64,000 nt of DNA from Streptococcus sp. Marseille-Q5986. Its GTDB lineage: Bacteria; Bacillota; Bacilli; Lactobacillales; Streptococcaceae. The translations under genes and the position numbers were made by a program. A model generated the notes under the pieces. The model did no database searches. It worked only from the letters and a program-made list of their open reading frames with translations, and was not told the origin of the DNA. This document shows, in pieces, positions 57,328 to 64,000 of this stretch; position 1 is the stretch's first letter, and each line of letters opens with the position of its first letter. The stretch lies in the NCBI RefSeq assembly GCF_946902915.1, contig NZ_CAMPPY010000008.1, positions 30,106 through 94,105 on the forward strand, in the 5' to 3' direction.

Positions 57328-58767
57328 GGGGTATACACTTTCTGGTATGGATAGAGATTCCATGCCAGATTTTTTTATACAAAAAAGAGGACATTTGCTG
57401 TCCCCTCGTTATACAATCAATTCACCACAAAAATCATGAAAGAAGGTTAAACAAATGTCCCATAATGATTCTATCCTAAATATTCTTGGAATTAAAGATA
57501 AAAATATTAAAATTATTTCTGTTGAAGAAGCTGAACACAACAACGATTCTGTTAAAGAGTATATAACGCTAATAACAGCTACTCTTTCTTATCCGATTAA
57601 TCGTTGTCGTAACTGTGGCTTTCCCACAGTTAATAAGGATGGCTTTCGCAAAACTCATGTACGACTGGCAAGTTTAAATGGGAGAAGATATGAACTAGAG
57701 CTTCGTAAACAACGCTATAAATGTAAATCATGCCATACTACTTTTGGTGCTATTACTAATTTAACCAAAGAAAATCAAACCTTATCCAGTGATCTCAAAA
57801 ATCAAATCATGCTTTTAGCTCGTAAAGGCTTATCTGGTCAGCTTATTGCTGAAATGTGTCACTGCTCTCCTAGCAGTGTTCGTCGAACAATCTTAGAGCG
57901 CATGGAACCACACTATCGTGTGGCTAAGTTGCCTAAGCATCTATGTTTTGACGAGTTTCGTTCAATTAAGTCTGTGATGTCCTTTATCTGTTGTGACGCT
58001 GAAACCCACCAAATTGTCACAAAGTTACAGGATCGTCTATCACCTACCATTGTTGATTATTTTGAAAGTCGTTATTCAAAAGCCGAACGCGAATGCGTTC
58101 AATCAGTTGTAATTGATTTAAATGCTCAATATCAAAGTTTTATCTATCGCCTTTTCCCTAATGCCAATATCATTATTGATCGCTTCCACCTTGTACAATT
58201 AGCTGGTCGCGCTTTGGACAATTGTCGTATCTCTATCCTAAAGCAACTTGATAAACAGAGCCAAGAATATAAAATTATGAAGTCACATTGGAAGCTATTC
58301 CATAAAAAAGCTGAAGATCTTCACCCTGAAGAAGTAGTTTTTCTTCGCGGCGTTAAACAATATATGACTCGCCAAAATGCTGTTGATCTCATTACTAGTA
58401 AATTTTCCAAGTTCGCTGAAGTATACCAAACTTACCAAGATATCACGAAAGCCCTAAACGAGCGCAATAGTGAATTACTAGAGTCAACCATCTTAGACTA
58501 CCAAAAAACCAATACAGAAATGGATACTGCTATTCAAACCCTTCGTCAAAACAGAAAATATGTCTTAAATAGCGCTAAATTTGAATACTCTAATGGTCCT
58601 TTAGAAGGCATCAATCGCAAAATCAAAACCCTAAAACGAACTTGTTATGGTTTTGCCAATCAAAAATTTTTCTTTTTAAGAATCGATTGTATTTTTTCGT
58701 AAAAAAATACCCCCTACATTTTCGTAGGAAGTATTTTTAGTCAACCATACCAGTTGACAGATATCCC
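57328..58767 (+). mobile_element. ISL3-family insertion sequence, about 1,440 bp
   Basis: Imperfect inverted ends: GGGGTATACAC...CTGGTATGG from 57328 and GGGATATCTGT...CTGGTATGG (complement, ending 58767), 15 of 23 matching in register. One intact transposase. No 8-bp target duplication is visible (ATTTTTTT left, ACTTAGGA right), so one side may have been rearranged with the erm(B) cassette. Confidence 0.7.
57455..58702 (+). CDS. ISL3-family transposase
   Basis: 415 residues. N-terminal zinc finger (CRNCGFPTVNKDGFRK, CKSCHTTFGA), HTH, then the DDE_Tnp_ISL3 domain (LCFDEFRSIKSVMSFICCD, IIDRFHLVQLAGRAL, YSNGPLEGINRKIKTLKR). Complete and probably active; similar to IS1167/IS1193-type pneumococcal transposases. 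Confidence 0.9.
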   Translation: MSHNDSILNILGIKDKNIKIISVEEAEHNNDSVKEYITLITATLSYPINRCRNCGFPTVNKDGFRKTHVRLASLNGRRYELELRKQRYKCKSCHTTFGAITNLTKENQTLSSDLKNQIMLLARKGLSGQLIAEMCHCSPSSVRRTILERMEPHYRVAKLPKHLCFDEFRSIKSVMSFICCDAETHQIVTKLQDRLSPTIVDYFESRYSKAERECVQSVVIDLNAQYQSFIYRLFPNANIIIDRFHLVQLAGRALDNCRISILKQLDKQSQEYKIMKSHWKLFHKKAEDLHPEEVVFLRGVKQYMTRQNAVDLITSKFSKFAEVYQTYQDITKALNERNSELLESTILDYQKTNTEMDTAIQTLRQNRKYVLNSAKFEYSNGPLEGINRKIKTLKRTCYGFANQKFFFLRIDCIFS

Positions 58768-58822
58768 ACTTAGGACATTTTCCTACAAGGGGTCCCGAGC
58801 GCTTAGTGGGAATTTGTACCCC

Positions 58823-58954
58823 TTATCGATACAAATTCCCCGTAGGCGCTAGGGACCTCTTTAGCTTCTTGGAAGCTGTCAGTAGTATATCTAATAATTT
58901 ATCTCCATTCCCTTTAGTAACGTGTAACTTTCCAAATTTAAAAAAGCGACTCAT
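58823..58954 (-). CDS. small ORF downstream of erm(B)
   Basis: 43 residues (MSRFFKFGKLHVTKGNGDK), with GGGAGG upstream of ATG 58954. Commonly accompanies erm(B) in plasmid and transposon cassettes; probably the remnant of a larger plasmid gene. Confidence 0.4.
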   Translation of the reverse strand: MSRFFKFGKLHVTKGNGDKLLDILLTASKKLKRSLAPTGNLYR

Positions 58955-58958
58955 AGAA

Positions 58959-59696
58959 TTATTTCCTCCCGTTAAATAATAGATAACTATTAAAAATAGA
59001 CAATACTTGCTCATAAGTAATGGTACTTAAATTGTTTACTTTGGCGTGTTTCATTGCTTGATGAAACTGATTTTTAGTAAACAGTTGACGATATTCTCGA
59101 TTGACCCATTTTGAAACAAAGTACGTATATAGCTTCCAATATTTATCTGGAACATCTGTGGTATGGCGGGTAAGTTTTATTAAGACACTGTTTACTTTTG
59201 GTTTAGGATGAAAGCATTCCGCTGGCAGCTTAAGCAATTGCTGAATCGAGACTTGAGTGTGCAAGAGCAACCCTAGTGTTCGGTGAATATCCAAGGTACG
59301 CTTGTAGAATCCTTCTTCAACAATCAGATAGATGTCAGACGCACGGCTTTCAAAAACCACTTTTTTAATAATTTGTGTGCTTAAATGGTAAGGAATATTC
59401 CCAACAATTTTATACCTCTGTTTGTTAGGGAATTGAAACTGTAGAATATCTTGGTGAATTAAAGTGACACGAGTATTCAGTTTTAATTTTTCTGACGATA
59501 AGTTGAATAGATGACTGTCTAATTCAATAGACGTTACCTGTTTACTTATTTTAGCCAGTTTCGTCGTTAAATGCCCTTTACCTGTTCCAATTTCGTAAAC
59601 GGTATCGGTTTCTTTTAAATTCAATTGTTTTATTATTTGGTTGAGTACTTTTTCACTCGTTAAAAAGTTTTGAGAATATTTTATATTTTTGTTCAT
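58959..59696 (-). CDS. erm(B): 23S rRNA adenine-N6 dimethyltransferase ErmB
   Basis: 245 residues. Methylates A2058, giving MLSB resistance. SAM site [22 protein letters not shown] (NPPY-like). Complete. Preceded by a leader peptide and attenuator region (59697-59820). Confidence 0.98.
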   Translation of the reverse strand: MNKNIKYSQNFLTSEKVLNQIIKQLNLKETDTVYEIGTGKGHLTTKLAKISKQVTSIELDSHLFNLSSEKLKLNTRVTLIHQDILQFQFPNKQRYKIVGNIPYHLSTQIIKKVVFESRASDIYLIVEEGFYKRTLDIHRTLGLLLHTQVSIQQLLKLPAECFHPKPKVNSVLIKLTRHTTDVPDKYWKLYTYFVSKWVNREYRQLFTKNQFHQAMKHAKVNNLSTITYEQVLSIFNSYLLFNGRK

Positions 59697-59820
59697 GTAA
59701 TCTCTCCTGAAGTGATTACATCTATAAACAAATACAGAAGTTAAACGATTTGTTTGTAATTTTAGTTATCTGTTTAAAAAGTCATAAGATTAGTCACTGG
59801 TAGGAATTAATCTAACGTAT

Positions 59821-59904
59821 TTATTTATCTGCGTAATCACTGTTTTTAGTCTGTTTCAAAACAGTAGATGTTTTATCTACATTATGCATTTGGAATACCA
59901 ACAT
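59821..59904 (-). CDS. erm(B) leader peptide
   Basis: 27 codons (MLVFQMHNVDKTSTVLK...). Drug-stalled ribosomes here expose the erm(B) RBS. GGAGG upstream at about 59915. Residue 7 is His where I recall Arg in the common version. Confidence 0.8.
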   Translation of the reverse strand: MLVFQMHNVDKTSTVLKQTKNSDYADK

Positions 59905-59952
59905 GACGAATCCCTCCTTCTTAATTACAAATTTTTAGCATCTAATTTAACT

Positions 59953-61371
59953 TCAATTCCTATTATACAAAATTTTAAGATAATGCACTATCAACACACT
60001 CTTAAGTTTGCTTCTAAGTCTTATTTCCATAACTTCTTTTACGTTTCCGCCATTCTTTGCTGTTTCGATTTTTATGATATGGTGCAAGTCAGCACGAACA
60101 CGAACCGTCTTATCTCCCATTATATCTTTTTTTGGATATCTGTCAACTGGTATGGTTGACAGATATCCTTTTTTTGTTGTTATCACGTCCTGTTCTTTTA
60201 CTGACTGTTGCTTCAAAATCTGCTTGTGTCGGTCTGTCAGTTTCGCATGGTCGAGAATGTCTTTTACAACCTGCGTCTGGTTGATTTCATCAAGTTTAAT
60301 CGCAACCTTTAAGGTCGGGGCAACTTGATGAGATAGCCAGTTCAGCGTCCTTTGGAAGGAGTAAGGCTCTGGTTTTGTGGTTAGTTTTAATCGTTCACGA
60401 TTGTTCCCAATAAACCAAGCCCATTCTTCATTCAGTTTCCAATCAGAACGAGGTTTGGAATCGTCTTTATCTACAAAACGGATATACCGATTGATAATTT
60501 TAAAGGCGGTATGCTCTGGATTGTCATAGACGAGTAAATCACGGACTGCATAATAGGCACGCTCATTTTTCAATCGAATCTCAAAACGGTTTTTTACTTC
60601 TGCGTCTTCAATGGGAATATCATTTTTCTTGTACTGCTCGTAGTCCTTTTCATAGATACAGAAATAAACTTCACTTTGTAATGAACCGATATAGAGGGTG
60701 TTTCCCATACATTCCTTTTCCTCTTTGCGTACCAGTTCGCCACTGCGATAGCTTTTAAAACTGCGGAAGACGGAGATACATTCTTCCTGTTGGCACTTTT
60801 CAGTGAGTACAGGGATATTTAAAATCCCTGTCTTATCGTTAATGGCAAGGTCAAGGCGTTTCATCACACCGCCAGCCACCAAAACGTCCATAAAGAACTC
60901 ATACCAGCTTCTTTGTTGTGCCAGAAGATAGCTTTCAAATTGTCTGCACCCACGACCTTTCAATTCCACCAGAACTCCTTTGTCCAGTTCATGGGAGCAA
61001 AGGACGAATATGTCGCCTAAAGCATAATGCTCTGAATAAGAATAGAAACCATAGTCCTCATGAAGAAAATAGGACAGTTTCAGTTGTAAGATGTTTTCGA
61101 CCACCTGCTGTACGTCTGTTGTCGGAAAGCGAATTCTTACATAATCAAACAGCATTTCAAGGGGAGCGTCGGGATTGAAGCGTTCCAGAGCTTCCCAAAG
61201 GGACTGCTGTAAATCCTCTGATGGCTTGACTTTTCCTGTTTCAATATCGCTTAGATACTGCCTTGTAATACCAGTCGCAACAGCTAAACGGTTTTGAGAT
61301 AGTCCATAAGCCAAGCGTTTTTCTTTTAAATGCTGTAACCAAGTTTGTTCATTCAGTAAAAATCCCTCCAA
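59953..61371 (-). CDS. orf20: Tn916 Orf20 relaxase (MobT) fused to omega repressor fragment
   Basis: 472 residues. N-terminal HTH (GLSQNRLAVATGITRQYLSDIETG), then the Rep_trans-type relaxase domain that nicks oriT (LDLAINDKTGIL, FEIRLKNERAYYAVRDL). From about residue 414 the sequence becomes KKDIMGDKTVRVRADLHHI, the ribbon-helix-helix of the omega repressor of pSM19035-type plasmids. It ends in sequence read from the erm(B) promoter. The fusion is in frame with no stop between. Catalytic part unaffected. Confidence 0.85.
   Translation of the reverse strand: MEGFLLNEQTWLQHLKEKRLAYGLSQNRLAVATGITRQYLSDIETGKVKPSEDLQQSLWEALERFNPDAPLEMLFDYVRIRFPTTDVQQVVENILQLKLSYFLHEDYGFYSYSEHYALGDIFVLCSHELDKGVLVELKGRGCRQFESYLLAQQRSWYEFFMDVLVAGGVMKRLDLAINDKTGILNIPVLTEKCQQEECISVFRSFKSYRSGELVRKEEKECMGNTLYIGSLQSEVYFCIYEKDYEQYKKNDIPIEDAEVKNRFEIRLKNERAYYAVRDLLVYDNPEHTAFKIINRYIRFVDKDDSKPRSDWKLNEEWAWFIGNNRERLKLTTKPEPYSFQRTLNWLSHQVAPTLKVAIKLDEINQTQVVKDILDHAKLTDRHKQILKQQSVKEQDVITTKKGYLSTIPVDRYPKKDIMGDKTVRVRADLHHIIKIETAKNGGNVKEVMEIRLRSKLKSVLIVHYLKILYNRN
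60134..60168. repeat. palindromic IS-end fragment at relaxase/omega junction
   Basis: Arms GGATATCTGTCAAC / GTTGACAGATATCC around TGGTATG. The first 26-27 bases equal the ISL3 right end (complement of 58741-58767). It lies inside the orf20 coding sequence at the switch to omega sequence. Confidence 0.7.
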
Positions 61372-61393
61372 TCAAAAAGGCGTATGTCAACTT

Positions 61394-61548
61394 TTAAAGC
61401 CCATTTGACATACGCTGAAATTTTGTAAATCCCTTGTAACCAAAGGATTTTCTAATGTTTTTTTGACTGTTTCCTGTCGATTTGTACCCCCCTGTTAGAT
61501 ACGGGGGGTTAAGTGCTGGCGTGGCTATTGCCACACCAGCCAGCAAGA
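61394..61548. other. Tn916 oriT region
   Basis: Gene-free spacer between orf20 and orf21, where Tn916 oriT is known to lie. Two inverted repeats are visible: ACCCCCC/GGGGGGT around 61486-61509 and GCTGGCGTGGC / GCCACACCAGC at 61515-61540. MobT nicks here. Confidence 0.75.
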
Positions 61549-62934
61549 TCAGTCCACACCTGCGACTTCCGCTTCGCACGTCGCCTGCGTGGACTGTCTG
61601 CTGTTGGATAACTTTTTAATTTCCTCCAAGAAATCATATCCTTTTGGTACAAGGGGAGTATAAAACTCTGATATGACACTTGTTCCTACATCAACATAGC
61701 CACGACCTTTGATTCGCTTTAAGAAGAAATCCTTTTGTACGTCACTGCCAAACATCATGCCATAGCCCATTTCAGACATACGACCTAAAGCCACTCTGAA
61801 ATTAAACTGATCACGGATTCCGTCGCCTAAATATTTTGCGTCTGGACGTTGACAAGCCAGTATTAGAAAGAAGCCAGCTTGACGACCTAACATGACAATC
61901 TGTTTCAGCTTATTCATAACTGCGGTGTTTTCTTTTGTTCCCAGCATTTCCATGAAAGCGACGTATTCATCAAAGATTAAGAAGTGTGCCGGGAGACCTA
62001 AGTAAGCATAATTTTTGCCAGTCTTATAGTTCTTCATCTGCTTCATTTCCTCACTACGTTTCATCATTTCTTCATAGAATGTTTCAATGCAAGAAAGCAA
62101 GTCTTCTTTTCTATAGTAGACATTTGCCATCACAGAACCTAAGTCCGCAAGGTCAGCATTTTTCGGGTCAAGAATATACAGTTTTGAATCTGTATGAAGC
62201 AAGGCTTCAATCAGTGTCAGTATAAAGTAAGTTTTACCGCCACCTGTACCACCAGCAATCAACATATGAGGGAGCTTATCATATTCCCACCATACGTTTT
62301 TCATTAAGCGAAGTTTACCATCTTTAGCTTCTACTTCATCAATAGAAATACGACTGGCTATGGTGTCATAGAGCAAAGTATATTCCACATAGGAATCCTT
62401 TAACTCTTTATCCGTCAGCTCACAGTACAAGCCACTCTCTAATTTCTTTTCCAAGTGTAAGAGTTGGTCTTGATATTTTCCCAGCGTGATTTCCACCCGT
62501 ATCTGTATCAAGCCATTTTTAAGTCGATAATACATTTTAGGGAAGTAGGTTATCTTTTCCTTTGTACGACCAGCACTATCTTTAAAGAAACCCTCTGTTT
62601 TGACCTGTTCAGATTCATACCACTTGTTTTCAAGTATCATCTTTGCCAGTTTTTGACGGTGGTAAAGTTGTTTAACCGTATCATAGCGAACCCGTTTGAA
62701 TACAAACGCTACCAGCAAGCAGATAAGAATTGCGACACTGAAACTGATAATTAAATAGGGAATGTCAATCTTATCTGCTTGTGATAGGTTAAAATCCTGC
62801 CAGTTGATCTGCTGGATTGTCTTCACATGAAACAGTCCGACAACCAGCAGGAAAACAGGCAGGAGTGACGCTATCGTAAAATGAAAGACTAAATCTTTAC
62901 CAGATGGGCGAATCCTTTTACCACGCTGTTTCAT
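61549..62934 (-). CDS. orf21: Tn916 Orf21, FtsK/TcpA-like coupling protein
   Basis: 461 residues. Two N-terminal membrane segments, FtsK-type ATPase with Walker A IAGGTGGGKTYF and Walker B FLIFDEYVAF. Pumps the nicked strand to the channel. Confidence 0.94.
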   Translation of the reverse strand: MKQRGKRIRPSGKDLVFHFTIASLLPVFLLVVGLFHVKTIQQINWQDFNLSQADKIDIPYLIISFSVAILICLLVAFVFKRVRYDTVKQLYHRQKLAKMILENKWYESEQVKTEGFFKDSAGRTKEKITYFPKMYYRLKNGLIQIRVEITLGKYQDQLLHLEKKLESGLYCELTDKELKDSYVEYTLLYDTIASRISIDEVEAKDGKLRLMKNVWWEYDKLPHMLIAGGTGGGKTYFILTLIEALLHTDSKLYILDPKNADLADLGSVMANVYYRKEDLLSCIETFYEEMMKRSEEMKQMKNYKTGKNYAYLGLPAHFLIFDEYVAFMEMLGTKENTAVMNKLKQIVMLGRQAGFFLILACQRPDAKYLGDGIRDQFNFRVALGRMSEMGYGMMFGSDVQKDFFLKRIKGRGYVDVGTSVISEFYTPLVPKGYDFLEEIKKLSNSRQSTQATCEAEVAGVD

Positions 62935-62962
62935 GCGAAAAAGTCTCCTTTCTACCTAGCGA

Positions 62963-63349
62963 CTATTTGTCTTGTGTCGGTTCTTTCTTTGCTTGTGGTT
63001 GAGCTTTGAATGAACTAGAATCCTTTGTCAGCACAATATCGTCTGCCTTGATATACCAGTCAACATCTGCTCCTTGATAGGTGGCAGTAGCAACGGTGTC
63101 CGCAATGGGATTGATAAGTTCCACCCGTGCGTTATAATCAAACTCTTTCAAAGGCACGCTGGCAGGAATACTTACTTGAATCATGCGTCCTTGTCCTTTG
63201 GATTTTAAGTCATAGGTACGTTCCTTGATTTCATCTGAAACCGACCCGTCTTCATTTTGGATTCTCACTTCACGACGTAGAGCAGAGAATTTCAATTCTC
63301 CAAAAGTCGTGTCTTTATCTAATACAATGCCATTTGCTAATCTCATCAT
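62963..63349 (-). CDS. orf22: Tn916 Orf22
   Basis: 128 residues, DUF961-type YdcP-like protein (MMRLANGIVLDKDTTFGEL). Conjugation accessory protein of unknown role. Confidence 0.9.
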   Translation of the reverse strand: MMRLANGIVLDKDTTFGELKFSALRREVRIQNEDGSVSDEIKERTYDLKSKGQGRMIQVSIPASVPLKEFDYNARVELINPIADTVATATYQGADVDWYIKADDIVLTKDSSSFKAQPQAKKEPTQDK

Positions 63350-63364
63350 TTTTCCTCTCTTTCT

Positions 63365-63679
63365 TTATTCTTTTATCATGTCGTCAGCATGTAAAAGGTA
63401 ATTTGTAAAACCACGAGTGCCGATTTTGTAGCCCTCTGCGGTAATACGTGGATTGACTAACTTCACACGTTCCTCAAAGCCGAAATGTTTTTCGCCAGCT
63501 TCAGCAGGAAGCACCACCACAATATCATCTGCTCTTTGAACATCAGAATAGAGATTATAGCTTCTTGATAAGACAGTTAGCCGTCCGTTGATTCTTCGCT
63601 GAACGACTTTATCCTCGCCAGCAAATTCTAAATTGCCGAATGTTTTTTCCATGTTGGGAATCACAAATTTAAGTTCCAT
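63365..63679 (-). CDS. orf23: Tn916 Orf23
   Basis: 104 residues, paralogous to Orf22 (DUF961: MELKFVIPNMEKTFGNLEFAGED). 15 bases before orf22. Confidence 0.9.
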   Translation of the reverse strand: MELKFVIPNMEKTFGNLEFAGEDKVVQRRINGRLTVLSRSYNLYSDVQRADDIVVVLPAEAGEKHFGFEERVKLVNPRITAEGYKIGTRGFTNYLLHADDMIKE

Positions 63680-63701
63680 ATTTTTACCTATCCTTTCTTT
63701 T

Positions 63702-63776
63702 TTATTGGCTGAATGAATGTTTGATGGTCTTAAAGAGTGGGGAACGACCTTTTGATTCTTGATTTTTTGTTTTCAT
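63702..63776 (-). CDS. Tn916 Orf24-like short peptide
   Basis: 24 residues (MKTKNQESKGRSPLFKTIKH...), ATG 63776 after AAAGGAAGTG. First short ORF of the transfer operon. Confidence 0.6.
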   Translation of the reverse strand: MKTKNQESKGRSPLFKTIKHSFSQ

Positions 63777-63920
63777 AAGTTCACTTCCTTTCAAAATCGG
63801 GTAAAAAAATAGACACCTCATTTTTTGAAGTGTCTACCTATTAAATATTCAAATTTTATTGGAAGTATCTTTATATCTTCACTTTTCAAGGATAAATCGT
63901 CGTATCAAAGCTCATTCATA

Positions 63921-63942
63921 AGTAGTAAATTAGTAGTAAATT
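63921..63942. repeat. tandem DR2 integrase-binding repeats at left end of Tn916
   Basis: Two adjacent AGTAGTAAATT copies, matching the one beside int. Confidence 0.75.
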
Positions 63943-63980
63943 GAGTGGTTTTGACCTTGATAAAGTGTGATAAGTCCAGT

Positions 63981-64000
63981 TTTTATGCGGATAACTAGAT
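63981..64000. other. left terminal sequence of Tn916 (cut by window edge)
   Basis: TTTTTATGCGGATAACTAG is the start of the known Tn916 left end; the core-type Int site and coupling bases are just outside. Confidence 0.75.

Larger units (their letters stand above)
43135..64000. mobile_element. Tn916-family ICE with tet(M) and erm(B) (Tn6002-like), continues to or just past right edge
   Basis: Right terminus near 43135-43150 (CAAAGTATAAATTTC). Complete set int-xis-regulators-tet(M)-orf13 to orf24 in Tn916 order. The last bases of the window (TTTTTATGCGGATAACTAG) are the known left end. ISL3 and erm(B) sequences are inserted between orf19 and orf20. The right boundary is a few bases outside. 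Confidence 0.93.

Noticed and set aside
1..64000. CRISPR arrays, rRNA or tRNA genes, prophage modules
   Set aside because: No regularly spaced repeats, rRNA or tRNA cloverleaf sequence, or phage structural genes noticed.

Overview
The window is chromosomal DNA of Streptococcus pneumoniae or a very close mitis-group relative. The evidence is the type II fatty-acid synthesis cluster with fabK and fabM, the fabT gene with its TTG start, the order fab cluster - aspartokinase - DUF956 gene - serS, low G+C content, and pneumococcal-type insertion sequences and pezAT. About 29.6 kb of core genome is followed by more than 34 kb of accessory DNA.

Core part. Positions 2-3681 (minus) hold mnmL-mnmM (tRNA wobble uridine modification), a small unknown gene and a Na+/H+ antiporter that runs off the left edge. 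A DUF3397 membrane protein is divergent from them, and both divergent promoters place the predicted transcript start on the A of the ATG (leaderless). A decayed IS1182-family element (4200-5590) separates this from prfC (minus) and, on plus, gatCAB, a Tim44-like zinc-ribbon protein, an SPFH protein, efp, a Gls24/YqhY gene and nusB. Then on minus come a CPBP protease broken in a poly-A run, a double-glycine-leader peptide, and the cluster fabM-fabT-fabH-acpP-fabK-fabD-fabG-fabF-accB-fabZ-accC-accD-accA. fabT has lost one base and is out of frame after about 36 codons, so repression of the cluster is probably changed. Aspartokinase, the DUF956 gene and T-box-controlled serS close the core.

Island 29.65-43.13 kb. 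It contains a remnant of the same IS1182-type element (inverted relative to the first), an IS5-family element, a decayed pezAT copy, and then the most unusual locus. Two convergent genes (a polytopic membrane protein and a ComQ-like polyprenyl synthase) lie inside a 2.07-kb segment bounded by perfect 42-bp inverted repeats. The repeats carry the ribosome binding site and start codon of both genes. A tyrosine recombinase gene is adjacent and one strong promoter lies just outside. This looks like an invertible switch that puts one gene or the other behind the promoter. It is followed by intact pezAT, a DUF3990-type gene pair, decaying genes that look Tn5252-like, a degenerate IS5 transposase, and an Rgg/SHP quorum-sensing pair (22-residue SHP; rgg has two T-tract frameshifts) facing an M16-peptidase-like gene.

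Tn916-family element, about 43.13 kb to the right edge. It interrupts the M16-like gene. It carries int, xis, the regulatory orfs, tet(M) with its attenuator leader, and the conjugation module (orf13-orf24). Inserted between orf19 and orf20 are an ISL3-family element and an erm(B) cassette, an arrangement like Tn6002. The relaxase gene orf20 is fused in frame to the DNA-binding part of a plasmid omega repressor. The window ends within the terminal bases of the element. The strain should be tetracycline and macrolide resistant.

No rRNA, tRNA or CRISPR array was seen. All homology statements come from recognising motifs; no database search was possible.
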